Shown here in pieces: positions 27,338 to 36,047 of a DNA stretch of 64,000 nucleotides. The notes below the pieces were generated by a model that saw only the letters and a list, made by a program, of their open reading frames with translations, made no database searches and had not been told where the DNA came from. Within the stretch, counting starts at the first letter, position 1. Each line of letters opens with the position of its first letter. The position numbers were made by a program, and so were the translations under genes. This stretch comes from Ruminococcus sp. (GTDB lineage: Bacteria; Bacillota; Clostridia; Oscillospirales; Ruminococcaceae), in the NCBI GenBank assembly GCA_017472145.1, contig JAFUQX010000009.1, positions 1-64,000 of the forward strand. The letters run 5' to 3'.

Positions 27338-28066
27338 TTAGTGGGTTGTTTCTTGCGATTTTGCAAGCATTTTCTGTCTTGTTGTCTCCACGGCCTGCCA
27401 ATTGACAGCGGTAATATAATCCTTGAAGTCGGAGAGGATCTTCCTACCCAGACCTCTGTAATCCATGGCAATGATCTTTTCGAGCTTCTGTTTCCGCAGC
27501 TCCTCCGGTACATTGTACAGCCGCAGGATGCTGTCAATTCCTGTCGCAACGATAAGGTCCAGGCTCTGCTCGGCGTACCCAAGTGCGGAGAATACACCAT
27601 ATTCTATGCCGGAGTACAGGTTCTCCATGATGGCGAACTGCTCCTCCGACCAGTCCGGATTGAACTCCGAGAAGATCTGCTGGGTTTTCTTTGCGTCATT
27701 CTCACGGATGACTGCAAGGGGCATGGGATATCGGTATGCGGAAAGGTAAATATCCCGAATCGATTCGTCTTCCTCCGCAGCTGCACACATGGTTGCAAAT
27801 TCAATGCACAGTGCAAGGAGCGGGGATTTGTCCTCTTGCTGTAATATTTCGATCATCCTCCACTGGAAGTCACACAGTTCCTTGACGAACTCCGTGAGCA
27901 GATGTTCTTTTGTGGGATAGTGGAAGTTGATATTGCCCGTACTGATGCCAAGCTCTTTTGCAATTTCTTTTGTTTCCGTTGCAGTAAATCCATTTTCCAC
28001 ATATCGCTTTGAAACTAACTGTATGACCATTTCCTTTGTCGGACGATTTCTTGCTCCTCTGGCGAT
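27338..28066 (-). CDS. TetR/AcrR-family regulator, likely ATC start
   Basis: The first ATG in frame (28028-28030) would remove the usual start of the TetR fold. Twelve codons upstream, at 28064-28066, the frame continues as ATC-ARGARNRPTKE, a standard TetR beginning, with AAAGGAG nine bases before it. So translation may start at ATC, or an ATG has changed to ATC. The HTH is at about residues 27-50 (TETKEIAKELGISTGNINFHYPTKEHLL); the C-terminal ligand domain follows. It is first in a cluster with the lipoprotein and the giant dockerin protein. Confidence 0.85.
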   Translation of the reverse strand: MARGARNRPTKEMVIQLVSKRYVENGFTATETKEIAKELGISTGNINFHYPTKEHLLTEFVKELCDFQWRMIEILQQEDKSPLLALCIEFATMCAAAEEDESIRDIYLSAYRYPMPLAVIRENDAKKTQQIFSEFNPDWSEEQFAIMENLYSGIEYGVFSALGYAEQSLDLIVATGIDSILRLYNVPEELRKQKLEKIIAMDYRGLGRKILSDFKDYITAVNWQAVETTRQKMLAKSQETTH

Positions 28067-28118
28067 AAATAACAGCTCCTTTCTTGCTCTAAATTAAAAG
28101 TTTACAAATGTTTCCTTT

Positions 28119-28163
28119 ATTATACGCAAAAGCTTCTGATTTGTCAATAGCGTCATAGCTATT
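28119..28163 (-). promoter_or_regulatory. TetR promoter and upstream inverted repeat
   Basis: TTGACA (28142-28147), 17 bases, TATAAT (28119-28124), minus strand. AATAGC (28146-28151) and GCTATT (28158-28163) form a perfect inverted repeat touching the -35 box, a candidate autorepressor site. Confidence 0.7.
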
Positions 28164-28293
28164 CTAAAACGATTTTGGAAGATTCTATCAAAAAAATCCA
28201 CCGAAAGAGAAATTTTTAATTCTCTATCAGTGGTTCACTCTCATGTCGTGCGAAACGGTGCGATCGCAGAAAAAAAGGGACGAAGGTGATGAA

Positions 28294-28322
28294 TTGACTT
28301 TTTCGGGGTGGAGAGGTATAAT
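28294..28322 (+). promoter_or_regulatory. Promoter of 28371-28625
   Basis: TTGACT (28294-28299), 17 bases, TATAAT (28317-28322). The sequence after the -35 box is very similar to the promoter at 17789-17817. Confidence 0.7.
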
Positions 28323-28370
28323 ATAGAAAAACAGACAGATCGGTAAATAAAAAAATATGGAGGAAATATA

Positions 28371-28625
28371 ATGCCTTTTTACATAAACTACGTATTCAGT
28401 GAAATAGAATATGACGATACCATGTTTAAAGGTGTGTTTGAAACATGGGGAGAAGAAGATGGCGTATTTTGCAGATTCTCTCATAATAGGAAAACGAATC
28501 AGACAATAATATGGGATAATAATAAACCAATCATTGAAATCACGCCACTTCCTATTCACTGGTTAGAATTTAAATTATCGAGAAACGGCAAACTAAATAA
28601 AAGAGAATCCAAAATCAGTTACTGA
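28371..28625 (+). CDS. Small AT-rich hypothetical protein (84 aa)
   Basis: Not recognised. The start is supported by TGGAGGAAAT before the ATG and a promoter 50 bases upstream. The product is soluble, aromatic-rich and mixed in charge, ending in a basic tail (KLSRNGKLNKRESK). It is much more AT-rich than its neighbours, as are the GNAT at 29588 and the flanking gaps, suggesting recent transfer. Confidence 0.6.
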   Translation: MPFYINYVFSEIEYDDTMFKGVFETWGEEDGVFCRFSHNRKTNQTIIWDNNKPIIEITPLPIHWLEFKLSRNGKLNKRESKISY

Positions 28626-28641
28626 TAAATTCCAATTTATA

Positions 28642-28746
28642 AAACTGAATACCATCAACACCCGCCCGTGGTCCACTCCAAAGGACGCAATGTTCCATTC
28701 CCTGTCCGCACAGGTCCGCTATTACAATGAGCTGATGCAGCGCTGA
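28642..28746 (+). pseudogene. Gene remnant (C-terminal fragment)
   Basis: A start-less frame with protein-like content (TRPWSTPKDAMF, then SLSAQVRYYNELMQR) ends at TGA 28744-28746. It looks like the tail of a lost gene; family not recognised. It lies beside the cas3 relic in the accessory zone. Confidence 0.35.
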
Positions 28747-28850
28747 TAAATTAAAGTTTGACATCACATTGCAGGAATACAGCATGCTCAATATTGACAT
28801 AATAAATAGGGTCAGGTACATTTCCCCCGAATTCAAAAAGGAGCGATCAT

Positions 28851-29336
28851 ATGACGTTCAGGTATTGTCCCGAGTGCGGCTGTACATTAGTTCAAAGAGA
28901 AACAGCAGGAAAAAGCGTGCCCTATTGTGAAAGCTGCCAGCAGTTCTGCTTTCCTGTTTCGCTGCCATGCGTGATCTGCCTTGTAGTGAATGAATATAAC
29001 GAGATCGCACTGATAAAGCAGACCTATGCCACAAAAAATAAGGTGTGTATTGCAGGATTTATAGAGCAGGGAGAAACAGCCGAGCAGGCGGCCCTGCGTG
29101 AAGTAAAGGAGGAAACAGGGCTTACACCGTTATCTGTCCGATATATCTCCAGCTATTATTACGAAAAGAAGGACAACCTTATGCTGGGCTTCGCGGCGTT
29201 TGTAAACAAGGCGGAATTTCACATACAGCCCGATGAAGTGGAAAGTGCCGCATGGTACTCGATCGATGAAGCTCGGCACGAGCTTTCAAAAGGCGTTACA
29301 GGAAAGGACCTGCTCAGAGATTGGCTCAGAGAATGA
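28851..29336 (+). CDS. NUDIX hydrolase with N-terminal zinc ribbon
   Basis: 161-aa enzyme. Cys6, Cys9, Cys26 and Cys29 form a zinc ribbon as in NADH pyrophosphatases, and residues 69-91 match the NUDIX box (G-x5-E-x7-REVKEETG). NudC-like proteins remove NMN or AMP from NADH or decap NAD-RNA; this one is shorter and lacks the SQPWPFPxS stretch, so the substrate may differ (NUDIX DUF4743-like or ADP-ribose type). AAAGGAGC lies before the ATG. Confidence 0.88.
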   Translation: MTFRYCPECGCTLVQRETAGKSVPYCESCQQFCFPVSLPCVICLVVNEYNEIALIKQTYATKNKVCIAGFIEQGETAEQAALREVKEETGLTPLSVRYISSYYYEKKDNLMLGFAAFVNKAEFHIQPDEVESAAWYSIDEARHELSKGVTGKDLLRDWLRE

Positions 29337-29362
29337 CATAATGCACAGGCCATGTTGTTTTA

Positions 29363-29563
29363 TTATTCATAGGGATGAAACACAAGATCCTTCCGCTTGT
29401 CAAATGCGGGCTGTGCTGCGGTGGAAAATAAGACAGTACAGCGAAACATTTCACAGTGCATTTGCATGGTTTCCATTGTCGTTCCGACCAGATCGGCCGG
29501 AATGCTCTGTGCTTCATCGAATACGATCACGCTGTCTGCGATACTGTGTAAAAAGTGTATAAT
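29363..29563 (-). pseudogene. cas3 helicase relic
   Basis: About 66 codons of a Cas3-type DExD/H helicase survive: VIVFDEAQSIP (Walker B), then VGTTMET and CTVLFSTAAQPAF (motif III region), read without start and ended by TAA at 29363-29365. Cas3 is the DNA-degrading helicase of type I CRISPR systems. No other cas gene or repeat array is in the window, so this is an isolated remnant of a lost or rearranged system. Confidence 0.72.
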
Positions 29564-29587
29564 AAGAATTTGAATGGAGAAATATCG

Positions 29588-30037
29588 ATGCAGTACAGAA
29601 TGCTCACAGAGTGCGAAGCAGTTTTTCTTACACAAATATTCTCAATTCCTGAATACGATTTATATTTTGCTGAGAATGATACGACAGAAGATGATTGGAA
29701 AGAAAGATTAAAATTTTACGAGACCGAACATTCCTATATTATTTCAAAAGATAATGCAGATATTGGTTGGATAATGTACACTATTTGCGATAATATCTGC
29801 AAGTTGGATATAGTTGTTTTATTGTCCGAAGAGCGAAATAAGGGCTATGGCAAAGAGATATTCAAGGATTTGTTTGTACTCAATCCACAGGTGAGAACAA
29901 TCATGCTTGATGTTCAACAACGCAATGAACAAGCAGTCAATTTTTATAAAAAAATAGGATTTCAAATAACAGGCGAAGAAAATCAGTTTGTAAATGGAAA
30001 GAATGTACCGTATTTTAATATGGTATTAGACCTATAA
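29588..30037 (+). CDS. GNAT-family N-acetyltransferase
   Basis: 149-aa GNAT protein; the ATG at 29588 is chosen because TGGAGAAAT precedes it, over an ATG 11 codons upstream inside the remnant. The acetyl-CoA loop is in the ERNKGYGKEIF region (R-x-x-G-x-G) and the C-terminal QAVNFYKKIGF is typical. It transfers acetyl to an unknown amine, possibly a protein N-terminus, polyamine or drug. It is strikingly AT-rich compared with neighbours. Confidence 0.88.
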   Translation: MQYRMLTECEAVFLTQIFSIPEYDLYFAENDTTEDDWKERLKFYETEHSYIISKDNADIGWIMYTICDNICKLDIVVLLSEERNKGYGKEIFKDLFVLNPQVRTIMLDVQQRNEQAVNFYKKIGFQITGEENQFVNGKNVPYFNMVLDL

Positions 30038-30101
30038 ATCCCAATTCATTACCCTAACTGAATATATTATTATGATTACAAATAGTGCTAAAGCTAATAT
30101 C

Positions 30102-30135
30102 CCATGTTCTTCGCCCTAATCCTCGGAAACCGATC
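30102..30135 (+). repeat. Dispersed repeat, copy 2
   Basis: Matches 17837-17870 at 29 of 34 positions and sits at the edge of the AT-rich accessory stretch, just after the GNAT gene. Confidence 0.5.
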
Positions 30136-30147
30136 TGTATGTTCTGC

Positions 30148-31071
30148 TTATTGATAAATACTTCCGCCAAGAAATTCCTGAATGAGGGCCGTCTTCGGAA
30201 TCAGAGCTGAATCTACAGGCGCAGCCGCCCGAAGCATGCTGCATACCAGATCGATCTCCTCACAGAACGGAGCTTTTTCCAGCTCCGGCAGCAGAAATGA
30301 ACGGTACACTCCCAGCTCATAAGAAAAAAAGGTGTCGATCTCATGGGTCGCATAGCGGCGGAAAGGCTTGATATACTGCTGCTTCCCCCGTTCAACATCA
30401 TGAAGCTTCCCCAGGGTCTGCATGGCACTGCGTCCCCGGAACTTGTGATCCCGGATCATACGGCGCATCAGCCGCAGATACAGAGGATGCATAGAAACAT
30501 CGCCGCAGGAAACATGGGTCTGAACGCTGACATAAACGGCGCTTCGCTGGTTCTGGGGGATCCGGATCACCTCGGGATTCAAAGCGTGGATTCCCTCCAG
30601 AATGATCGGCTCATCCGGCTTGCGCTGTAAGATCACGCCGGAGCTGCGGCTTGTAGTTGCGGCAAAATCATAATAAGGCAGAGTAACCGGTTCACAGGCA
30701 ATAAGCTTCCGAAGATGATCGTTGAGCAGTTCCTCATCCAGACGCTCGGGGGATTCTAAATCGATCGTACCGTTCTCTATGTGAACATAATCCTCCTTTG
30801 GAATGGTGCGGAAGTAATTGTCCAGAGGAATGGTATGAGTCTCCATTCCGGAGGTGTCAAAAATCTCCTCCAGCATTTTGGCTGTGGTAGTCTTTCCTGA
30901 ACCAGATGGCCCGGCTATAAGGATAATGGGACATGAACGCACATGGGAACGGATGTCCTCAGCCAGATCCTGAAGCTGCTGACGGAAGGCCGAATCGGCC
31001 GCAGAAACGGCAGCCTCAGGCCTGGATGTATAGGAATGATTGATTTCATCGATGCTGATATAGTTTTTCAT
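30148..31071 (-). CDS. Uridine kinase-family phosphotransferase
   Basis: 307-aa P-loop kinase of the uridine kinase/phosphoribulokinase family. Walker A GPSGSGKTT is at about residues 54-62, with the family regions PLDNYFR and ILEGIHALNPE. Proteins like this in Clostridia often carry an N-terminal TGS-like domain in longer forms; here only a short N-terminal lead is present. It phosphorylates a nucleoside or similar; the exact substrate is not decided by sequence. AAGGAG precedes the ATG. It is divergent from the HAD gene. Confidence 0.85.
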   Translation of the reverse strand: MKNYISIDEINHSYTSRPEAAVSAADSAFRQQLQDLAEDIRSHVRSCPIILIAGPSGSGKTTTAKMLEEIFDTSGMETHTIPLDNYFRTIPKEDYVHIENGTIDLESPERLDEELLNDHLRKLIACEPVTLPYYDFAATTSRSSGVILQRKPDEPIILEGIHALNPEVIRIPQNQRSAVYVSVQTHVSCGDVSMHPLYLRLMRRMIRDHKFRGRSAMQTLGKLHDVERGKQQYIKPFRRYATHEIDTFFSYELGVYRSFLLPELEKAPFCEEIDLVCSMLRAAAPVDSALIPKTALIQEFLGGSIYQ

Positions 31072-31107
31072 AGCGGCTCCTTATTCACAAGAATTAGAAT
31101 TGCTTAT

Positions 31108-31136
31108 ATAATACCACAAAATCCGCAAAAATGCAA
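31108..31136 (-). promoter_or_regulatory. Promoter of the uridine kinase-family gene
   Basis: TTGCAT (31131-31136), 17 bases, TATTAT (31108-31113), minus strand. Confidence 0.6.
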
Positions 31137-31159
31137 TGGCTAAGGAAATTCTGCGGCAG

Positions 31160-31189
31160 TTGACAGTATATGTTCTTCTGTGCTACAAT
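31160..31189 (+). promoter_or_regulatory. Promoter of the HAD gene
   Basis: TTGACA (31160-31165), 18 bases, TACAAT (31184-31189). Its -35 box is 23 bases from that of the divergent promoter. Confidence 0.65.
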
Positions 31190-31212
31190 AGAACGGATAA
31201 GGGGGAATGGAC

Positions 31213-32070
31213 ATGAAACCAATACGAATGATCGCACTGGATCTGGACGGAACGGCTCTGCGGACAGACAGCACCTTGTCCGAAACGGTAAAGCAGGCCA
31301 TAGGAACAGCTATAGATGCTGGGATCGAGATCGTCATCGCCAGCGGACGTCCCTTTGGCGGACTGCCGGAGCCGGTCACATCCATTGAGGGGATTTCCTA
31401 TGCCGTAGTCTCCAATGGAGCGGCGGTTTACGACATAAGAACCAATGATAGGATCTGGAAAAAGCCCCTTCCAGCCGAAGCGGTTCAGACCGTACTGGAA
31501 ATGGCAGAGCACACAGGCTATACACTAGAGCTGTTCATAGAAGGCAAGGCCTATGCCGATCGTGCATATGTGAACGATCCTGTGCAATACGGCCGTTCCA
31601 TGCAGTTTATCTCCTACGTTCAGACAACACGAACCCCTGTAGAGGATGTAAGGTGCTTTGCAAAGGCACATGAAAACGATTTTGACAGTATTGCGCTGAT
31701 CTGTCCGGATCCTGCGGAAAAGCAAAAGCTGATGGAGCAGCTGAGAAAGACCATCCCGGATGTATATGTAACCACATCCGGCGGCGATCTGATCGAACTG
31801 ATGCATAAGGATACGGGAAAAGCCGCAGGCCTTGCGCAGCTGGCAGATATATGCGGAATCACACCGGAGGAAACAGCAGCCTTTGGAAACGGGGATAATG
31901 ATGCTGACATGCTCCGGTATGCAGCAGTCGGAATCGCTGTGGAAAACGCATCTTCCCTATGCAGGGAGGCCGCTGACTGTGTTGTGAAAAGCAATGATGA
32001 AGACGGTACAGCGCAGGGAATTCAGATGCTTCTGGACAGAAACAGAAGACTTTCCGATGAATCCATATAA
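31213..32070 (+). CDS. HAD-superfamily Cof-type phosphatase
   Basis: 285-aa Cof/YidA-type hydrolase. DLDGTAL near residue 10 is motif I; SGR follows at about 44-46 and the C-terminal GNGDNDADML is motif IV. These enzymes dephosphorylate sugar phosphates, flavin or vitamin B6 intermediates. ATG 31213 is preferred to 31207 because GGGGG is only one base from the first. It is convergent with the lipoprotein gene at 32118. Confidence 0.9.
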   Translation: MKPIRMIALDLDGTALRTDSTLSETVKQAIGTAIDAGIEIVIASGRPFGGLPEPVTSIEGISYAVVSNGAAVYDIRTNDRIWKKPLPAEAVQTVLEMAEHTGYTLELFIEGKAYADRAYVNDPVQYGRSMQFISYVQTTRTPVEDVRCFAKAHENDFDSIALICPDPAEKQKLMEQLRKTIPDVYVTTSGGDLIELMHKDTGKAAGLAQLADICGITPEETAAFGNGDNDADMLRYAAVGIAVENASSLCREAADCVVKSNDEDGTAQGIQMLLDRNRRLSDESI

Positions 32071-32109
32071 AAAACGGGTGTGCAGGAAAAATCTGCATAC
32101 CCGTTTTGT
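32071..32109. terminator. Bidirectional terminator
   Basis: A 15-bp stem (AAAACGGGTGTGCAG with its near-complement at 32093-32107) between convergent genes, with T or A runs on both sides. Confidence 0.85.
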
Positions 32110-32117
32110 TCATCCTG

Positions 32118-33257
32118 TTATTTCAGCTCCCACTGAGCATAATTGGCGGTATTGGCATTGAGCATATCAAACAGCTCCAGCTCCTGAACGTAGTAGCCTA
32201 TATACAGCGTATCATGCCCCAGTTCAGTTACTTCTTCGCCGTCCACCATCCTGTCATTGTGAAGGGCAACGGCATAGAACGTGTCCTTGCAGATGAAATA
32301 GCCCTCTTCCCCCTCCGGTGTCTCAGAGGTATCATCCTCAAAGAAGTCATACGGCATACTTCCGCCTATTGAATAACCGTTCATATCGGCCGACAGGGTC
32401 TGCTCCAGCTCCTCCGCAGTCAGACCATAGTCTGTCATAGAGGCCACCTGATCAATGGCCGCCTGGCCATACCAGACCTCATATGTACCATCGCAGTAAG
32501 CCCCGTCATGATTGTTCGTTTCCTGATAATAGATAAAGCTTCCGTCTGCGTTCAGGCAAAGCTCCGAGCCGTCACTGGCTATGAGAGTTTGTCCGGTGAT
32601 CATATCTCTTAGGCCTGTGCTGAATTCCGTTGAAGCGGTAACAAACCGGATATCCATCTTTGCGTCCAATGAAATATCCTCCGGATGCTGGCAGGCATAG
32701 GTAACAACCGTATTTTTCTGCGGCGCAATAAGCACATCAATGGAAAATACCACTCCATCCATAAGCATATCGACCCGTCCTACCAGTGCTTCCGTTCCAT
32801 CCTCCAGAAGAATGTCATTCAGGGTCTCATCCGAATAGGTGACCTCATAGGAGGATGTGTAATGACTGTTCAGCTCCTGATAAAAATCCTCCGGGGTATA
32901 GCGGCCCAGACGGGAAAGGCCCTGAAGCTGATATACACAAGCACCGCCTTCCGCAGAAAATGTGCCTTCGTAGCCATCGATCGGCTCCCAGCTTTCGTTC
33001 ACCTTAAAGGTGACATTATCCACTGTGCAGCTCTGTGTGCCTGTAGAAACGGTATCCTCCTGAGATTCCTCCATTGCAGCTTCGGTTTCTGTCGGCGATC
33101 CCGATTCCGCATCTATCATCTCCGTTACTGCTTCTTCAGCAGAAATTTCCTTTTTCTCAATGCTGCAGCCTTTCAGAGCAGTTGTATTTGAATCGCAGGC
33201 AGTGAGCACAACAGCCAGCACCGACAGCTGAATCAAAACTGAAGCTTTTTTCTTCAT
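32118..33257 (-). CDS. Putative lipoprotein (379 aa)
   Basis: The ATG at 33255-33257 follows GGGAGGAGA and starts a signal peptide with lipobox LTAC. A short Glu/Thr-rich spacer follows (about 40-75), then a region like the PsbP/DUF1795-like fold (about 80-215) and a second domain with a repeated G-x-W/Y-x-Y pattern (about 220-300). Not assigned. It sits 31 bases after the DUF3592 gene, so the two are probably co-transcribed. Confidence 0.78.
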   Translation of the reverse strand: MKKKASVLIQLSVLAVVLTACDSNTTALKGCSIEKKEISAEEAVTEMIDAESGSPTETEAAMEESQEDTVSTGTQSCTVDNVTFKVNESWEPIDGYEGTFSAEGGACVYQLQGLSRLGRYTPEDFYQELNSHYTSSYEVTYSDETLNDILLEDGTEALVGRVDMLMDGVVFSIDVLIAPQKNTVVTYACQHPEDISLDAKMDIRFVTASTEFSTGLRDMITGQTLIASDGSELCLNADGSFIYYQETNNHDGAYCDGTYEVWYGQAAIDQVASMTDYGLTAEELEQTLSADMNGYSIGGSMPYDFFEDDTSETPEGEEGYFICKDTFYAVALHNDRMVDGEEVTELGHDTLYIGYYVQELELFDMLNANTANYAQWELK

Positions 33258-33288
33258 ACTTCTCCTCCCTTTATTGTGTAGATCCGGA

Positions 33289-33864
33289 TTATAAAATGAA
33301 ATATTGAACAAAGAAATACACACTCAATCCAGTGCATACTGCTGAAGCAATCAGCGGAATCCATATAGAGAAAATTGCCGGTGGACTGACATGACGCTGC
33401 ACATAGGAGCGCTTGGGATTATTCGGATCATAATAAACCTCCGCCTGTGAACCAACCGGATACAGCTGCGGCAGCGACGTTTGATTTCGTTCAGCCTGAC
33501 CGTTTCCAAAGCTGCTCCGAATCTGCTTGCGCACCAGAACATCCGGCAGATCCTCACGTGTATTCAAATTAGAGGTTTGCTTAACGCGCAGCCCCGGAAC
33601 AGGTACAGAAGCCGTAAAAGTCACACCGGCCTTGAATTTCGGGCCAGCCACAGTATAACTCTGCCCATCCACTACATATTCTACTACCGGAAGCCGCACA
33701 CCATTATACCGCACAGCGGAGTAGCGTACCACCGTACCCATGGTCATTTCTGAACAAAGCCTTCCCTTCTGCCGGCTTCTCCAGCCCACAGCATAGGTCA
33801 CAATAGCCAGGGCTATAGCAAAGACCAGCGTATAAAAGCCCCAGAACAGCCACATAAAATCCAT
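33289..33864 (-). CDS. DUF3592-like membrane protein
   Basis: 191 aa. An N-terminal helix (about 5-25), an extracellular or cytoplasmic beta part with EYVVDGQSYT and the VYYDPNNPKRSYV end that marks DUF3592 proteins, and a C-terminal helix (about 167-190). The ATG at 33862-33864 has AAAGGAG; upstream codons overlap the promoter. Function unknown in the family. Confidence 0.78.
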   Translation of the reverse strand: MDFMWLFWGFYTLVFAIALAIVTYAVGWRSRQKGRLCSEMTMGTVVRYSAVRYNGVRLPVVEYVVDGQSYTVAGPKFKAGVTFTASVPVPGLRVKQTSNLNTREDLPDVLVRKQIRSSFGNGQAERNQTSLPQLYPVGSQAEVYYDPNNPKRSYVQRHVSPPAIFSIWIPLIASAVCTGLSVYFFVQYFIL

Positions 33865-33900
33865 ATTCAGCACTCCTTTTGTTATGATTTCATCTGTTAT

Positions 33901-33929
33901 ATTATACCACTTCTGCTTTGCTAAGTCAA
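33901..33929 (-). promoter_or_regulatory. Promoter of the DUF3592-lipoprotein pair
   Basis: TTGACT (33924-33929), 17 bases, TATAAT (33901-33906), minus strand. Confidence 0.75.
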
Positions 33930-34059
33930 TCCTTGCCGGATCGGCTGCATCCAATCTGAAAAAATGGTGAAATTTTCGATTTCCCTCTTTTCATCAGAAC
34001 GAAAATATGATATAATACTTTTTATATATGTATTTGCCGGTAAGAAGGAGGAAACTTTT

Positions 34060-34461
34060 ATGAAATTCAGGGATTCAATGAATCGTTTTTTTCAAGATCG
34101 CTATGGTATGGACAGGCTGAACCGTTTTTTGATGATATTATTCTGGATTTTCTGGCTGCTCTTTCTTATAACAGACCTGTTCTGGATCGACACGGCCGCA
34201 ATGGTGCTTGGTGTACTGGCTGTTTTTCGTATGCTTTCCAGAAATTTTGAAAAACGCCGGGCCGAAAATCAGAAGTTTACAGAAATCACGTCTGCTTTCT
34301 GGAGCTGGCTCAGCAATTTAAAAAATCCATCCCGAAAATCTTCCGCTTATAAAATATTCATCTGTCCCAATTGCCAGCAGAAGCTGCGTGTGCCCAAAGG
34401 AAAGGGTCGAATCAGGATCACCTGCCCCAGATGTCAGGATGAATTTATAAACCGGAGCTGA
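34060..34461 (+). CDS. Membrane protein with C-terminal zinc ribbon
   Basis: 133 aa. Two helices at about residues 22-62 and a zinc ribbon at about 101-126 (CPNCQQKL...CPRCQDEF). The ATG at 34060 has AAGGAGGAAA; an upstream frame of 32 codons overlaps the promoter. It opens a four-gene operon with DUF5685, DnaJ and PP2C proteins, 5 bases before the DUF5685 gene. Probably a membrane-bound member of that unit; activity unknown. Confidence 0.8.
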   Translation: MKFRDSMNRFFQDRYGMDRLNRFLMILFWIFWLLFLITDLFWIDTAAMVLGVLAVFRMLSRNFEKRRAENQKFTEITSAFWSWLSNLKNPSRKSSAYKIFICPNCQQKLRVPKGKGRIRITCPRCQDEFINRS

Positions 34462-34466
34462 CTGAT

Positions 34467-35327
34467 ATGTATGGATATATTCAAATCTGCAAGCCGGAGC
34501 TGAAATTCCGGGAATTTGATGAATATCGTGCCCACTACTGCGGCCTGTGCCGGACACTCAGAGAACAATTCGGTACAACCGGACAGTTCTTTCTCAGCTA
34601 TGATCTGACCTTTCTCACACTGCTGCTCGATAGTCTTTATGAGCCGGAATCAGAGAAAACAGAGGGCCGCTGCATTGCACATCCCTTTCAGAAGCAGCCG
34701 TTCATCCGCAGTGAAATTACCGTATATACAGCAGATATGAGCCTTCTGCTCACGGCCTACAAGCTGGATGATGACTGGAAGGATGAGAAGAAGCATTTCC
34801 GCCATCTTCTGAGCAAACTGATTTCCGGGAAAACCGGCCGTATCCGGAAGCAATATCTCCAGAAGGCCGAGCGCATGGAGCAGGAGCTTGAGGCTTTGAG
34901 CCAGCTGGAAAAAGAGGGCTGCGAAAATCCGGAACAGCCTGCGTCCTGCTTCGGACGTATGCTGGCAGAGGTACTGGCCTATAAAGAGGATGTCTGGGAG
35001 GAAACGCTCCGGGATATCGGATTTCATCTGGGACGGTTTATCTATCTGGCAGACGCCTTTGATGATCTGGAAAAGGACAGAAAAAAGAGCTGCTACAATC
35101 CATTTTTGTCTCAGAATGAGCACGACCCTGCTTTTCACCAGGCCTGTGAGCAGCTGCTTCGGCTGATGATCGCTCCGGCCGCATCAGCCTTTGAATATCT
35201 TCCAATTGTAAAAAATGCTGAAATCCTGCGTAATATATTATATGCCGGCGTGTGGACGTCCTTCCGCCGCCGATGCAGTCAGTACCTGTCAAAGCAAGCA
35301 GGTGACCAACAAGGAGGAAAACAATGA
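34467..35327 (+). CDS. DUF5685-like protein
   Basis: 286 aa, soluble and all-alpha. The start [14 protein letters not shown] with [14 protein letters not shown] (Cys pair near residues 25-28) and the FGRMLAEV / DAFDDLEKD stretches match the DUF5685 family, which has a helical bundle reminiscent of isoprenoid-synthase folds with Asp-rich motifs. Its stop overlaps the DnaJ start by four bases, so the two products are probably made together. Role unknown. Confidence 0.82.
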   Translation: MYGYIQICKPELKFREFDEYRAHYCGLCRTLREQFGTTGQFFLSYDLTFLTLLLDSLYEPESEKTEGRCIAHPFQKQPFIRSEITVYTADMSLLLTAYKLDDDWKDEKKHFRHLLSKLISGKTGRIRKQYLQKAERMEQELEALSQLEKEGCENPEQPASCFGRMLAEVLAYKEDVWEETLRDIGFHLGRFIYLADAFDDLEKDRKKSCYNPFLSQNEHDPAFHQACEQLLRLMIAPAASAFEYLPIVKNAEILRNILYAGVWTSFRRRCSQYLSKQAGDQQGGKQ

Positions 35328-35932
35328 AAGATCCCTATCAGATTCTTGGTGTATCCCGATCCGCCACTGAGGATGAGATCAAAAAGGCCTATCGCAAGCT
35401 CTGTCGTCAGTACCATCCTGACCTGAATATGGATAAGCCCAACGCAGAGGAATATGAAGCACGCTTCCGTGAGATTCAATCGGCCTATCAGCAGATCATG
35501 GATGAACGGCAGGGACGGAGCAGTGCAAGCGATTTCGGAAGCAGCTACCGTTATCAGTCCGCCGGAACAGATGAAACCGCCATGCATAAACAGGCTGCCA
35601 TGAATTTCATTCAGAACCGACGCTTTGCAGAAGCCGTCAATGTACTCAACTCCATCACCACCCGAGATGCAGAGTGGTATTATATCAGTGCGGTTGCGCA
35701 GGCCGGCCTACGGAATAATGCAGCGGCCCTGCAGTATGCCCAGACAGCGGCCCGGATGAACCCGAATAATGTTCAGTATCAGGTGCTGGTTCAGCAGCTT
35801 CAGTCCAGTTCCTATCAGTACCAGGAGATGCAGACACCCTATTCCGACTCGATGGGAAGCAGTGAATGTCTGCGCTGCTGCGCCTATAATCTGCTCTGCA
35901 ATATGATGCTTTCCTGCTGCTGTCGGTTTTAA
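35324..35932 (+). CDS. J-domain protein
   Basis: 202 aa. A J domain at residues 3-65 with the HPD motif at 31-33, needed to stimulate Hsp70; a TPR-like middle (about 85-150); and a Cys-rich C-terminus ([11 protein letters not shown]...CCCRF) that could bind metal or be acylated or membrane-associated. It lacks the G/F and zinc-finger parts of true DnaJ. Coupled to DUF5685, so it may bring Hsp70 to that protein or its membrane partners. Confidence 0.88.
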   Translation: MKDPYQILGVSRSATEDEIKKAYRKLCRQYHPDLNMDKPNAEEYEARFREIQSAYQQIMDERQGRSSASDFGSSYRYQSAGTDETAMHKQAAMNFIQNRRFAEAVNVLNSITTRDAEWYYISAVAQAGLRNNAAALQYAQTAARMNPNNVQYQVLVQQLQSSSYQYQEMQTPYSDSMGSSECLRCCAYNLLCNMMLSCCCRF

Positions 35933-36047
35933 TTTCCAATTTGCTATTTACAGAAAAGGAAATTTATGGTAGAATAGGAGATAAAGGGAAGCTGTGCGAA
36001 ATAGCCATGCTTCCCGCTTATCAAATCTGGAACAAGGGGAAACAGTA

